Below are positions 50,344-64,000 of a DNA stretch of 64,000 bases, piece after piece. The position numbers were made by a program, and so were the translations under genes. This stretch comes from Escarpia spicata (taxonomy: Eukaryota > Annelida > Polychaeta > Sabellida > Siboglinidae): assembly GCA_963995525.1 (NCBI GenBank), contig OZ023214.1, positions 31,989,518 to 32,053,517 of the forward strand, given 5' to 3'. Numbering within the stretch: the first letter of the stretch is position 1; the number at the start of each line of letters is the position of its first letter. The notes beneath the pieces were generated by a model, which was not told the DNA's origin, searched no databases, and worked only from the letters and a program-made list of their open reading frames with translations.

Positions 50344-50475
50344 TATACACATACATGTGTTTTTATAATCATCATACACATTTATATATATATATATACA
50401 TATATATGGGTATGTGCAATACTCTATATGTCACATGTGTGTGTGACATATATGTGACATATATATATAAAATGC
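50105..50475. repeat. Compound (TA)n, (TACA)n and (TATG)n microsatellite cluster
   Basis: Long TA tracts at about 50117-50132, 50194-50222 and 50383-50408 flank a CATA array at about 50262-50340. Confidence 0.95.
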
Positions 50476-51214
50476 ACATACAGACTATATAGCTATCATT
50501 ATATATAAATCATTGTTAGAGCATGATTGGCTGTATACAGTTTTACCCTACACACACACATTTACAAATAAACTAAACTGGCAATATGATGTTCGTGAAA
50601 ACAACACTTCTTACAACACAGCATGATATGTGCTGATGTTTTATGATCTTGGGACTAAGTGACACATGAGATTCGGTTTAACAAGTCACAGCACTGTCAT
50701 CGTAATGGAATTTTCCTCTGTAGACTCTACAGCTCCTTTGTATTGTAACTACTACACTGTCACAACCAGCTTGGCAGTAACCTTGCCAGTGAGGTATACG
50801 TGGACATTGTGGTGGCTGAGTTGCCAGTAACTTGAAGGCCACCATTTTGCTAGGCACTACATAATTATTTATTCATATTCATGAACCAAGTTGATAAACC
50901 ACAGTATGCCGGTTATCATTCGGTGGAGTTAACCACTTTGCCGTTACTTTGAGGATTTGAGAAACAAGACCAGTCTATTGAATGTTTGTGTTTTTGTATA
51001 GCACATTTTTAAACAGGGTAACAAATGTAGGTCGTGCAGTTGATGTTTGAAATAGGTGTTCAGTAGTTTGTTGTTGTAGCAAAATGGAACTGGTGCATTA
51101 ACAAAATCACCCATAAGTAGCTGCTATTTACCCAGATTGTTTCTAAAAGCTGTTAATAACATCTACCAAAAACTACAACTTTCACTTTCGATTAAAGGTA
51201 ACATTATACAGACT

Positions 51215-51220
51215 AAAAAA
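51215..51220 (-). terminator. Pol III terminator of the tRNA gene
   Basis: A run of six T on the minus strand begins two bases after the discriminator base, the usual RNA polymerase III stop signal. Confidence 0.8.
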
Positions 51221-51222
51221 TT

Positions 51223-51304
51223 CAACGCTGGTGGGATTCGAACCCACGCAGCAAGATGCCAATGGATTTTAAATCCATCGCCTTAACCACTCGGCCACAG
51301 CGTC
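51223..51304 (-). tRNA. tRNA with anticodon UAA (Leu codon UUA) on a serine-type body
   Basis: 82 nt with a full class II cloverleaf. The acceptor stem GACGCTG pairs with CAGCGTT (closing pair G1-U72). The D stem is GCC/GGC and the anticodon stem is ATGGA/TCCAT with loop TTTAAAA. The variable arm is long with a GCA/TGC stem, and the T arm is GTGGG TTCGAAT CCCAC. Box A TGGCCGAGTGG and box B GGTTCGAATCC are intact. The anticodon, at 51271-51269, is TAA. The body (GTGGCCGAGTGGTTAAGGCG, ATGGA stem, A37, discriminator G73) matches eukaryotic serine tRNAs rather than leucine tRNAs, which carry A73 and G37. There is no intron. It could be a working gene or a pseudogene. Confidence 0.93.
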
Positions 51305-51400
51305 ACATGCTAAAATGCATATAAAAAGTTCATATGGTTTTGTATTAAGCTGACAAAGCATTATGCTGACTCAGTAGAAACTGAAACAAATCACTTGGAC

Positions 51401-51650
51401 TGTGAAGACCCTAGCCGTGTGAATATGTTTGATACTGAGACATGTTTAAATGTGAAGACCCTCCTAAATCCATGTGAATATGTTTTATAGACATGTTTAA
51501 ATGTGAAGACCACAGCGGTGTGAATACATTTATAAATAGATATATTGAAATGTGACGACCCTAGGATTGTGAAAATGTTTGATAGACATGTGTGTGTTTT
51601 CAATGTGACGATCCTAAAAAGTGGCGAATAGGTTTACTAGACACATTTAA
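51401..51650. repeat. Diverged tandem repeat, unit about 50 bp, 5 copies
   Basis: TGTGAAGACCCT-like units start at 51401, 51451, 51502, 51551 and 51604, each followed by GTGTGAATATGTTT and GATAGACATGTTTAAA-like blocks. It begins about 100 bp upstream of the tRNA gene, in the orientation of that gene. Confidence 0.85.
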
Positions 51651-54600
51651 AAGCAAGTATCTAATAAACTGGTGGCATCTTTAGAAAATGCCCCATTAGG
51701 CTGTTGGTGGTAGTTTTATTGTTCCCTTGTTTCCTCTCATCAGTGTAGCCTTGACAGTGGCAGTGTCTGGGCTGTTACTCTTGATCTATGGCTTGTGGCT
51801 GACTGCCAGTTGTCTCTTACTGTGAGTGCGGTTTTATTTCTGCAGGCGGTTTGCTGTGTTTTTCCTGTGGCTGTCAGGTTGGTAGAGTGGGAGGTTATGC
51901 AGAGGTGAATAAGCTGTGGCTGACCAGATTAGCTGCAATGGCAGCAGTGACCATATTCCCTGCCAGCCCACAGACACAATGGCAGGGTTGTCTGTGAATA
52001 GAACAGCAGCCTGCCTGCCTGCCTAACACAGCAGCATCTGGAGAATGGCCAAAGTGGAGTGTTTTGGAAACTTAACCCTTGTCTCACCAGTGTCTTCTCA
52101 CAGCATGGCTGAGAGCCTTGTCCTATATTAGACTGGACTTTGTACCAAAGAACTTGTGTACATTTTTATGCCGTCTGTCAGTGGGTGTCTGGTTATGTCA
52201 GTGTGAGGAATGTGTTCTTGGCATATGGAAAAGGATGTTTTGGTGGTTATCTTGTGACATGATTGAACTGGTTATTGATCACTGTGTACAGTGCAGCTGT
52301 AGTGACAGCAGCCACAGCAGGATTACATGGATGCCACATCTGCATGTCGTAATGTAGCTTCACATATCACTATCTTCAGACGCCAGGCCTGGAAGTCATT
52401 TAATTTATATGCTCCTTGTATTGACCGATTTTGTTGTCAGTTGATGTCAAGGAAACATTACTGACATTTGTATGTTGCTTTCATATGCCAAACCCAGATC
52501 CGTGTTTTGCTTGTCCTACAGTGCTGTTAAATAATATGCCAGACTTTGTACCATGGCTTATGGTCTGATTTACTGTTGAACTACAGTCTAGTTTAGACGG
52601 GTCATTGTTCTGAGCTAGTAATCAGTTCTGTTATATGTACATTTGTACAGTGCTGTAAGCACTTAATCTTTAGTTGGTCTCGTCAATAACATCTCACATT
52701 TACCTCTAGCATGTCGTCGCTATAGTTCGTCTGTCCACCTCATCTCAGCTTATAAGACCGTTTGATTTTAATAATGCAAGTTTCTTTTGTTATTTTAGTG
52801 CAGTATCACAACAAGCAGATTCTTCAACATGGTTATGTTGTGTTTGTAAATGATGCATTAACTGTAAATTACATTACCGGTCACTGTACATTATATACTA
52901 AACCTAAATTATGCAATAAGTTATTGTTGCGGTGTATGTTATGGTATAGCAGAAGCAGATACCAGATAGCTGTGTTATTCATACTTGTTACAATCTGTTC
53001 TGTTTTGCTGGCTGAAAACTTAATGATCATGTTGGAATTGCGAGGTATTCCACTGTAGCATCCAGAGTCCCGATTCCAGAATTGGCACATCTTCCTGATT
53101 TAAATACATACTTTTTACTTTATATAATTCTGAATAAATCTCAATTCTGAACTAGCTTTGGCATCCACCAGTACATACGTAAGATAATGCCAACATAAAG
53201 ATTCAAACGGGATTTGATTCAAACATAACCCACTGCATTTTATTATAATTCTGCATAGCATCGATCAGACATTATTTACTCTTCGACCACTATAAGTTTG
53301 TGTTGTGAATTTATATGCTTGTGTGATAAATACAAGAAAATACGCACTTTATAAAGATTTTTACATTTGAAGCAAATCCATATGAAAACGCAATACGGCC
53401 ATATACCTGCCTACAAGAATCTGTATTGCGTACAGGAAGTGCGTACGATGCAACTTCTCTGGAGGTCTTAGGTTAATTCCTCTAGCGTATGTAATAGACC
53501 TTGCCAATGTGATTTGTCTGTGTTGTGCAGTTCAGCCTTCATAGAATCGAGTACGTGGCAGTAGCCTGATGTAATTACACACAATGGAATTATGTGGCTA
53601 GTCTATCAGACTATCAGCAGTGATTTTCAGCAGGACCGAATACTTGCCACATAAATCTAGATTGTGTTTAAATGATCACGTTAAAGTGACGACATTTGCA
53701 AAAAATCAATAAAACAATGTTGTTAGATTGTAAATGTTTTACTTTCCTTCACATGGACCCCGGTCAGATATTGTATCATTTCCTGAGGGTGGGTGATCCA
53801 GTTAGTGAGAAATTCTAAGGTTGCAGGACCCGCAATCTGTCGGTAGAGTAGGGTTTCATTGCAGAGTCTAGTGGAGCAGTTGTTACATGCTTCGGCTGCC
53901 TCTTTTAGCCCTTATTTCAATCACATTGCAACCAGTGTCTGACGCTTGTCTTGCCATCGGGTTCACCCGAGGTAGACATGCATTGTGTCTAGAGGAATGT
54001 CAATTTACATGTATTTTGTGCAGAATAACCGACAACTATATTTAGGTTTCAAGTTTGATTCATGGATTTGGTGGAAGAGATCCCAGGTTTTATCCTCGGG
54101 GATGGGAGAGGTAGAAATCGCAGGCTTGTTTTCTTCAGTCTTGGGTATGGGAGAGGTAGAGATGTTAGTTTTTTTACATGACAGAGTACAGACTGCCGAG
54201 ACAAAATGTCAGTCCAGGTTGTGTCCAACTAAAGCTTTCATTCAGCAAGGTAATAGCCTTTTGTCCATTCCTTTAATACAAGAGTCGGTAACTGTCAAAT
54301 TTAAGTTATTAACATCCATATTCATATAAACAATTATCATGGGTATATTAAAGTTATATATGATGAGGGCATGACAGGTTACACTGACATATTGTTAGTC
54401 ATTGTGCTTGAGTCTGTCTTTGAAGGTGTGTATTGTGACTGTGAAAGCAGCGTGGTTGGTTGGAAAGTGGAGCAGAGGCAGGAAGCAGTGACAGTTAGAT
54501 AAACATTCCAGCCACTCCTCAGACATCCCTCATCACAACATGCCCTCATTTTTGTTATGCAGCTCCTATAGAAGGGGGGGGGGGGTTTACATAGTTTCTA

Positions 54601-56625
54601 TCACTGGATCTCACCAGCGGGTTTTTGTAATTGTTGTCATGTTTGCCCAGCTGTGTAAGCAATAGGCCCCTATTAATGAAGACTGGCTAAGGAACAAAAA
54701 ACACTGAATAAATATTTGGCACATGTATGCTGAATGTTGATGCAACTGATTATGTAAGATAAGGGTGATGCTCTGTTGGAAACATGTCTGGTTGGACGAG
54801 TAAGATGTAGAATGAAAATGAATTTGTATTTTATCAGAGTCTGGTCAGCTCTGTCCAACATCATTGACCTCAGAAACTGGTTAATATCTTCTGAACTAAG
54901 CGTTCAAGTTGCAATGTAATATGTGTAATTACCTGGTATTAATCTATAGGTGCAGATGCCATAAACTTATGCTATCCAGGGGTGGAGGGTGGGGGTGAGG
55001 GAGATGTCCTAGAGAAGGAAGACACTGGCAAGGAGGTATTTTCTTGGTTTTTTTTCCTTGCGGAGTATATTTTAGAGTCGGTTCTCCTGATGTTCATTTA
55101 GCGATGTATGTAACATTAAGAAATATCCCATGCAGTTAATATTTTTTCATTCATGGAAATTTTCAAACGAAGGTCTAGACAGGATGATGTTCAAAAAAGG
55201 AATCAATTATGTATGTAGATGTTTTTGTTGTTAAAAAGGGACAGGAGATAAGACTGTGAATGTTGCTAGTTTTATACTAGCCAGAATATGTTTGTTATGA
55301 TAAATGGCTGAGCCTCGCGGCCTGTGTGGTTTTTTTCAAGACAACTATTGGAACACATGCAGACTGGCCTTATTGTTCAATGACACTTCCTTCCAGAAAA
55401 CCACAAAGAACCAGGTTCAGAGCTAGCGCCTGCAGCCTAACCTGGTTTTTTTCACAGAAACTAGGTAGAGTTTAATTGCTGACAAATGTATGGCTGGACG
55501 TGAATCCTTGAAAGCAGGCGGAAGCTGTCAGTTTGTGTCTGCTGGTTGGACCAGTAATAGCACGAGTGCATTCATTCGGATTACATGTCTGGGAACAGCC
55601 ATTCTCTCACTGTATGCCTACAGATGTAACAGAGCCTACGTGCACCGCCAGCATTACATGTGCCCATTGTGAGCTATGCACCGGAACAGTGGCACAAAAA
55701 CTACTTGATATAGGTGTTTCCCATGGGATAGTTGACGAGTTGTGTGTCTCCATTAGCGGTGTATATATAGTGATATATGATGATTTAGTGACAGATCATT
55801 GTCGTTATGTGACATGCTGTTTTGTAATGATGTTGCCACAATAAATATGTGTAGAAGCTGTATTGGCCTGAGGCCAAACTGTTGGTCGTCAAAGTATGTT
55901 ATCCCAGAAAGTAATAATGTTGCCATGAATATTGTATAGTTATGGTGAAAGGATGCCGGCTTTACTCATTGTAAGTACATAGCACATGCAAAGGCCATTG
56001 TTTCTTTAGTGTAACCTGATTCAGAAGAGGAAACATCAATGAAACAATGAATAGATATTTAAGTGTGTTAATGTAAAATTAATTTTAATATAAATTGATA
56101 CGTGAATATTACAAATTGGCGTGATGGAATCAAATCATGTTTTATATCAAACCTACCAGGCACCCATTGGCTACTATGAAGTGTTTATTACTTGGATCAC
56201 AGTGCTCTCATTAGACCATGCACACTAATCAAACTTTGACAAGAAACAAGCACTGTTTTGTGTCTGTGATTGTCATTGTAGTTTTTTCATGAACATGAGA
56301 CATGATTTAATTAGTCATCAATACCTCCAGCTGTTTCCGGCAGCGTCAGTCAACGAGGCCAAGGGCAGTTCCACTGCGACTGGGAATTACAATATCGATC
56401 CAAACAGGTTAATGGACTGCAAGGCACATTGCACATATTTAATTGTGTTTGGGAATTATCTCAAACTGCTGCACACCTGGCGTTTCTGGAAGCTAGACAA
56501 GGTTATCGCTGGCTCATGGAGGTCACAATCATTGTCATAATGGTTGACTGGTGTCAGTGTGCTGATTGGTGATATTCTGATGAATGGCTGTGGCCTGAAG
56601 TGTACAGTGTTTGTTGTTTTGTCAG

Positions 56626-56722
56626 GAGAAACCCACGTCATCCAAGACGCCTCAGTCCGGGAGAGGAGAGAATAAGTCACTGAAGAGGAAGTTGTTTTCA
56701 TCCAGCAACTCAGAAGATGAAG
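56626..56722 (+). CDS. ANKRD11: ANKRD11 coding exon 2
   Basis: 97 nt between acceptor TTGTTTTGTCAG and donor GAAG|GTACGC, phase 0 to phase 1. It encodes EKPTSSKTPQSGRGENKSLK and continues RKLFSSSNSEDE. The SLKRKLF motif corresponds to ASKRKLPF in human ANKRD11, a basic patch that could act as a nuclear localisation signal, followed by an acidic stretch. Phases join cleanly on both sides. Confidence 0.85.
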
Positions 56723-59132
56723 GTACGCTGAATGCATCAGTTTCACTTGTTGGCTGATGTGTTGTCAGTTTCGTTAAATTAAAGGGAATGTTTCCGTTTG
56801 TTTTTATTTTATTTTTTAAGGAAACCGTTTGTTTACATGGTATTTCAAAGGCCCAGCCTCAGGTCCAAATCCACGATGACAGTGTTTTCACATTAGAAGC
56901 TCCGCTATGTTGGGTCGTGACCTTCCTCGGAATTACCCGACCATTCGTTATTATGGGATTTGAGTGACAGTGACAATTTTGGTAAATGTTGAACTGTTAA
57001 ATAAAAAAAATTATTTCTGCTTTGTTCAAACATTATTTGGATGGTCATTATGTTTTAATAGATGTAGTATAAAACTGAATAACACAATTTAACAATAAAC
57101 ACAAATGGAAAAGGTTGCTTTAAAAAAACCTCTTTATTTCAAAGTACATCTGCCAAATTAACAATAACAGACCAACGAAAAAATAAGTTTTTCACCTTCA
57201 TATGTGAATATTTATGGATCTATCTTTAGTTGAAGGGCCTGTAAATCATAAAACTTGTTCTAAAACCACTTAGTTCCTATGACAACCAGCAACAGTTGAG
57301 TTAAACTTCCTATCCTCATTCAGACAGCATATTGTACATGTCTGATTAATTCAGCACTAAAAGCTCTAGGTATGAACGAACAATTGTTAGGTATTTTATC
57401 ATGTTGTTTACCGTGTCATAGTCGTAATTGGTTAATATTTGAGTGCAGCTATTTGTGTGGCCAGTTGTATAGGAAATGGAACAAAGTACGTTATCAGCGG
57501 ATAACACAATTCTATTGAGTGCACTTTTGAAATGACATTTGATCACTTCTGAACTAGGGCACATACATTTCAGCCAATTGAAACCAAGTATCCCACCCCG
57601 GGTATCTCAAAATTGGTCCAGGTTGTTGTGCGCACTACACCTGTGTAATAAGATGTATAATCGTCAAGAAAGGTAATTCTTGAGATCACGGTGTGGATAT
57701 ATATATTACACCTCAAACTTAGTATTCATAGAGGTTAATCTAAATTTCGGTTACAATTCATTAATAATAAATATTTTTTGGTAGCACCTGCCTAATGGAC
57801 TCATGAGATTGCAATCATAATTACAATTATTTTATAAATCCTACCAACAATATGTCTTTTACAATGATGTATTCCATGTAGAAGTCCTACCAGAAATAAT
57901 ATGCCATAAAATTAAAGATGCCTATATGCTATAAAAATAATGCTAAGTAGGCCTGTGTATACAAAAGTATACTATAAAAAGGTACTAGCTGTTACATGAG
58001 GCATTGTTTTGTTGAAGACACTATTGTAGTTGATCCTGTATGACACTGTATTGTATTTGGTCCTGTACATCCTGTATGACACTGTATTGTAGTTGGTCAT
58101 GTACATCCTGTATGACACTGTATTGTAGTTGGTCCTGTACATCCTGTATGACACTGTATTGTAGTTGGTCCTGTATGACACTGTATTGTAGTTGGTCCTG
58201 TACATCCTGTATGACACTGTACTGTAGTTGGTCCTGTACATCCTGTATGACACTGTACTGTAGTTGGCCCTGTACATCCTGTATGACACTGTATTGTAGT
58301 TGATTCTGTACATCCTGTATGACACTGTACTGTAGTTGGTCCTGTACATCCTGTATGACACTGTACTGCAGTTGGTCCTGTACATCCTGTATGACACTGT
58401 ACTGTAGTTGACCCTGTACATCCTGTATGACACTGTACTGTAGTTGGTCCTGTACATCCTGTATGACACTGTATTGTAGTTGGTCCTGTACATACTGTAT
58501 GACACTGTACTGTAGTTGGTCCTGTACATCCTGTATGACACTGGACTGTAGTTGGTCCTGTACATCCTGTATGACACTGTACTGTAGTTGGTCTTGTACA
58601 TCCTGTATGACACTGTACTGTAGTTGGTCCTGTACATCCTGTATGACACTGTACTGTAGTTGGCTCTGTACATCCTGTATGACACTGTATTGTAGTTGAT
58701 CCTGTACATCCTGTATGACACTGTATTGTAGTTGGTCCTGTACATCCTGTATGACACTGTATTGTAGTTGGTCCTGTACATCCTGTATGACACTGTATTG
58801 TAGTTGGTCCTGTACACCCTGTATGACACTGTATTGTAGTTGGTCCTGTACATCCTGTATGACACTGTATTGTAGTTGGTCCTGTACATCTTGTATGACA
58901 CTGTACTGTAGTTGGTCCTGTACATCCTGTATGACACTGTATTGTAGTTGGTCCTGTACATCCTGTATGACAGTATTGTAGTTGGTCCTGTACATCCTGT
59001 ATGACACTGTATTGTAGTTGGTCCTGTACATCCTGTATGACACTGTACTGTAGTTGGTCCTGTACATCGTATGACACTGTATTGTAGTTGGTCCTGTACA
59101 TCCTGTATGACACTGTGTTGTACGTTTGACAG
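56723..59132 (+). other. ANKRD11: ANKRD11 intron between coding exons 2 and 3
   Basis: The first 1.3 kb is AT-rich with nothing recognisable. The last 1.1 kb is the 36-bp minisatellite, which reaches almost to the acceptor. Confidence 0.8.
58010..59122. repeat. 36-bp minisatellite, about 30 copies, adjoining an exon
   Basis: The unit is GTAGTTGGTCCTGTACATCC followed by TGTATGACACTGTATT, with a few substitutions (T/C in GTAYTGTAG, GATCC for GGTCC). A few units are shortened, for example by loss of the CCTGTACAT part. All three minus-strand frames stay open for about 340-410 codons because 36 is a multiple of three and the unit lacks stops in that direction. These are repeat products. The array ends about 10 nt before the exon at 59133. 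Confidence 0.98.
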
Positions 59133-59309
59133 ATAAGAAAGCAACAACTCCGAAGCGACGACGCAATGTGCTGGCCGGGGCGGGTTCACCCACCCCTGGC
59201 TCCACACCCAAGACACCTAGTGGCCTCCACAGACTCCCCATGCCGCTGTCCGAGCGACAGCAGATGGCACTACTCTTGCAGCTGACAGCCGAGAAATCGC
59301 AACAAGGAG
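59133..59309 (+). CDS. ANKRD11: ANKRD11 coding exon 3: conserved SERQQ block
   Basis: 177 nt from acceptor TTTGACAG to donor GGAG|GTATGC, phase 1 to phase 1. It encodes a basic patch KKATTPKRRRN, a Ser/Thr-Pro-rich linker, then MPLSERQQMALLLQLTAEKS. Human ANKRD11 has YPLSERQQVALLMQMTAEES at the same place, so this block is strongly conserved. The polypyrimidine tract of the acceptor is weak and is supplied by the last repeat unit of the adjoining minisatellite. Confidence 0.95.
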
Positions 59310-63213
<3,904 letters not shown>

Positions 63214-63454
63214 CTGGTCGAGATGTTGCTGCGGCATGGTGCAAACCCGGTGCAGGTGAACACGAAGGGCAAGTCGCCACTAGATGTCGCCACCAACGAA
63301 GACATTGTGCAGTTGTTGCGCAGCGAGATGATCGCGTCGAGCAGCAGTAGTTCGAGTATCGAGGAGGTTCGGTCGCCGACGTCACCTGAGAGTGGCTCGT
63401 CGGACAAGGAGGAGCCAACGACACGGCGGTCCAGCCACAGTAAGCATGGAGTAG
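63214..63454 (+). CDS. ANKRD11: ANKRD11 coding exon 6: ankyrin repeats 3-4 and Ser-rich tail
   Basis: Begins in phase 0 after TTTCAAGCAG and encodes LVEMLLRHGANPVQVNTKGK, SPLDVATNEDIVQLLRSEM, then a Ser run and an acidic Ser/Pro/Glu linker. Human ANKRD11 has VVKLLLRYGGNPQQSNRKGE and a Ser/Glu-rich segment (TSSEESSTESSEEE) at the same place. Three GT donors lie close together at the end: after 63439 (A|GTAAGC, phase 1), after 63450 (GTAGGT, phase 0) and after 63454 (TAG|GTGGGT, phase 1). The last is used here because it gives a VDG junction like the human SVDG. The acceptor is a NAGNAG tandem (AAGCAG), so one extra Gln is possible. Confidence 0.93.
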
Positions 63455-63916
63455 GTGGGTAGCCCACATGTAGACGGTCAACACTGCAATCTCATGCACA
63501 AGTCATATGACTTGGTGTAATATGACCAGAGTCCTCTTATTGCATTGGTCTAACAACACTGGTATAATCGGTAGTTAAACTTTGATCGGTTGAACAATAT
63601 CGTAAATGTCATTAAGGCTATTTTTGTGTAATGACTAGAAATAGCAAGTCACTGAATCCAATCTTTCAGAACAGTGCAATTAAAGATGTGTACTGTTCAT
63701 CAAAATCGCGATATCAGTGGATTTGACGTTGATTATTATTGTGCGAATATCAGGTGTATTGTTTTTTTACATATAATTGGTTGTCTGAAATAAACACCTT
63801 GTTAGTAATGCCGAACCTGTTGTACACAGGCACAGTTAAATGCTGCAGTATTTGCACCAACAGGAAGCTTTTTATTTTCTGATTGGTTTACACTTGTATT
63901 GTGCTTACTGTATCAG
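63455..63916 (+). other. ANKRD11: ANKRD11 intron between coding exons 6 and 7
   Basis: A 462-bp AT-rich intron with nothing recognisable inside. Confidence 0.75.
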
Positions 63917-64000
63917 ATGGTGAAGAGCTTGGAAACAAGACAGTGTTCACTAACAGGGACGGCAGCGATAGACTGAACCATCAGGAGAACAGCCTCCTGA
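63917..64000 (+). CDS. ANKRD11: ANKRD11 coding exon 7 (cut by the window edge)
   Basis: Acceptor CTTACTGTATCAG ends at 63916. In phase 1 the exon reads DGEELGNKTVFTNRDGSDRL followed by NHQENSLL and stays open to the last base. It follows the Ser/Glu-rich linker, at the place where human ANKRD11 has SSVDGNNTDSEFEKG. The sequence is not conserved beyond the DG junction, so assignment rests on splice phase, acceptor quality and continuity. Confidence 0.65.

Larger units (their letters stand above)
22249..56625 (+). other. ANKRD11: ANKRD11 intron of 34.4 kb after coding exon 1
   Basis: No further protein-coding exon can be supported here. It holds the listed arrays at 28.4, 30.6, 42.2, 48.6, 50.2 and 51.4 kb, a MITE at 36.6 kb, a reverse-transcriptase relic at 38.5-40.1 kb, a tRNA gene at 51.2 kb and homopolymer runs (C at 27416-27431, G at about 37038-37050 and 54577-54586). 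The other stretches (22.2-28.3, 31-36.6, 43-47.4 and 52-56.6 kb) are AT-rich with short frames only. Confidence 0.65.

Noticed and set aside
50185..50457. Tyr/Ile/His-rich open frame
   Set aside because: Encoded wholly by TA and TACA microsatellites.
53985..54329. Plus-strand open frame of 114 codons
   Set aside because: Part of it is a small imperfect duplication (GGGAGAGGTAGA at two places); no domain recognised.
58010..59122. CRISPR array
   Set aside because: The units are contiguous with no unique spacers, and the setting is a eukaryotic intron.
57972..59241. Minus-strand frames of about 340-410 codons (repeating YRMYRTNYSTVS and VIQDVQDQLQYS types)
   Set aside because: All come from the stop-free 36-bp minisatellite. 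They are open in all three frames and run antisense into ANKRD11 exon 3.

Overview
The window is nuclear DNA of an animal. It is AT-rich, its coding exons are small and widely spaced, introns reach 34 kb, splice sites are canonical GT-AG, and the repeats are minisatellites, transposon relics with terminal inverted repeats and non-LTR retrotransposon relics. Protein content and repeat style suggest a marine lophotrochozoan, most likely a mollusc, but nothing in the sequence fixes the species.

Two protein-coding genes are supported, both incomplete. On the minus strand, positions 7223 down to 803 carry the first four coding exons of SPG7 (paraplegin, a mitochondrial inner-membrane AAA metalloprotease). 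They cover the targeting peptide, the first membrane segment and the start of the intermembrane-space domain; the gene leaves the left edge before the AAA and protease domains. On the plus strand, positions 22004 to 64000 carry the start of the single ANKRD11/ANKRD12-type gene (ankyrin-repeat chromatin cofactor). Seven coding exons encode about 322 residues, including a conserved SERQQ block and four ankyrin repeats, and the gene leaves the right edge. In both genes the exon phases join without a stop. The genes stand head to head, as SPG7 and ANKRD11 do in human (from memory), so this looks like an ancient linked pair. The roughly 390 bp between the SPG7 start and a consensus splice donor at 7609 is a candidate shared promoter with a non-coding first exon of ANKRD11.

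Layout: 1-7223, SPG7 exons, with two elements bearing terminal inverted repeats in its introns (1783-2869 and 4371-6063). 7224-7609, candidate bidirectional promoter. 7610-22003, probable first intron of ANKRD11, with no supported gene. 22004-22248, first coding exon. 22249-56625, a 34 kb intron holding a G-rich 21-bp minisatellite (28.4-29.0 kb), a 25-bp repeat (30.6 kb), a MITE (36.6 kb), a degenerate minus-strand reverse-transcriptase relic (38.5-40.1 kb), a 9-bp array (42.2-42.7 kb) and a minus-strand tRNA gene with a serine-type body but a UAA anticodon (51.2 kb). 56626-64000, the remaining ANKRD11 exons, a 1.1 kb array of 36-bp units that runs to within about 10 nt of an exon, a short MITE and a second retrotransposon relic.

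The items most worth a second look are the serine-like tRNA with a leucine anticodon, the deep SPG7-ANKRD11 head-to-head linkage, and the minisatellite that supplies the 3' splice-site environment of ANKRD11 exon 3. Most other long open frames are by-products of tandem repeats or chance frames and are not annotated.
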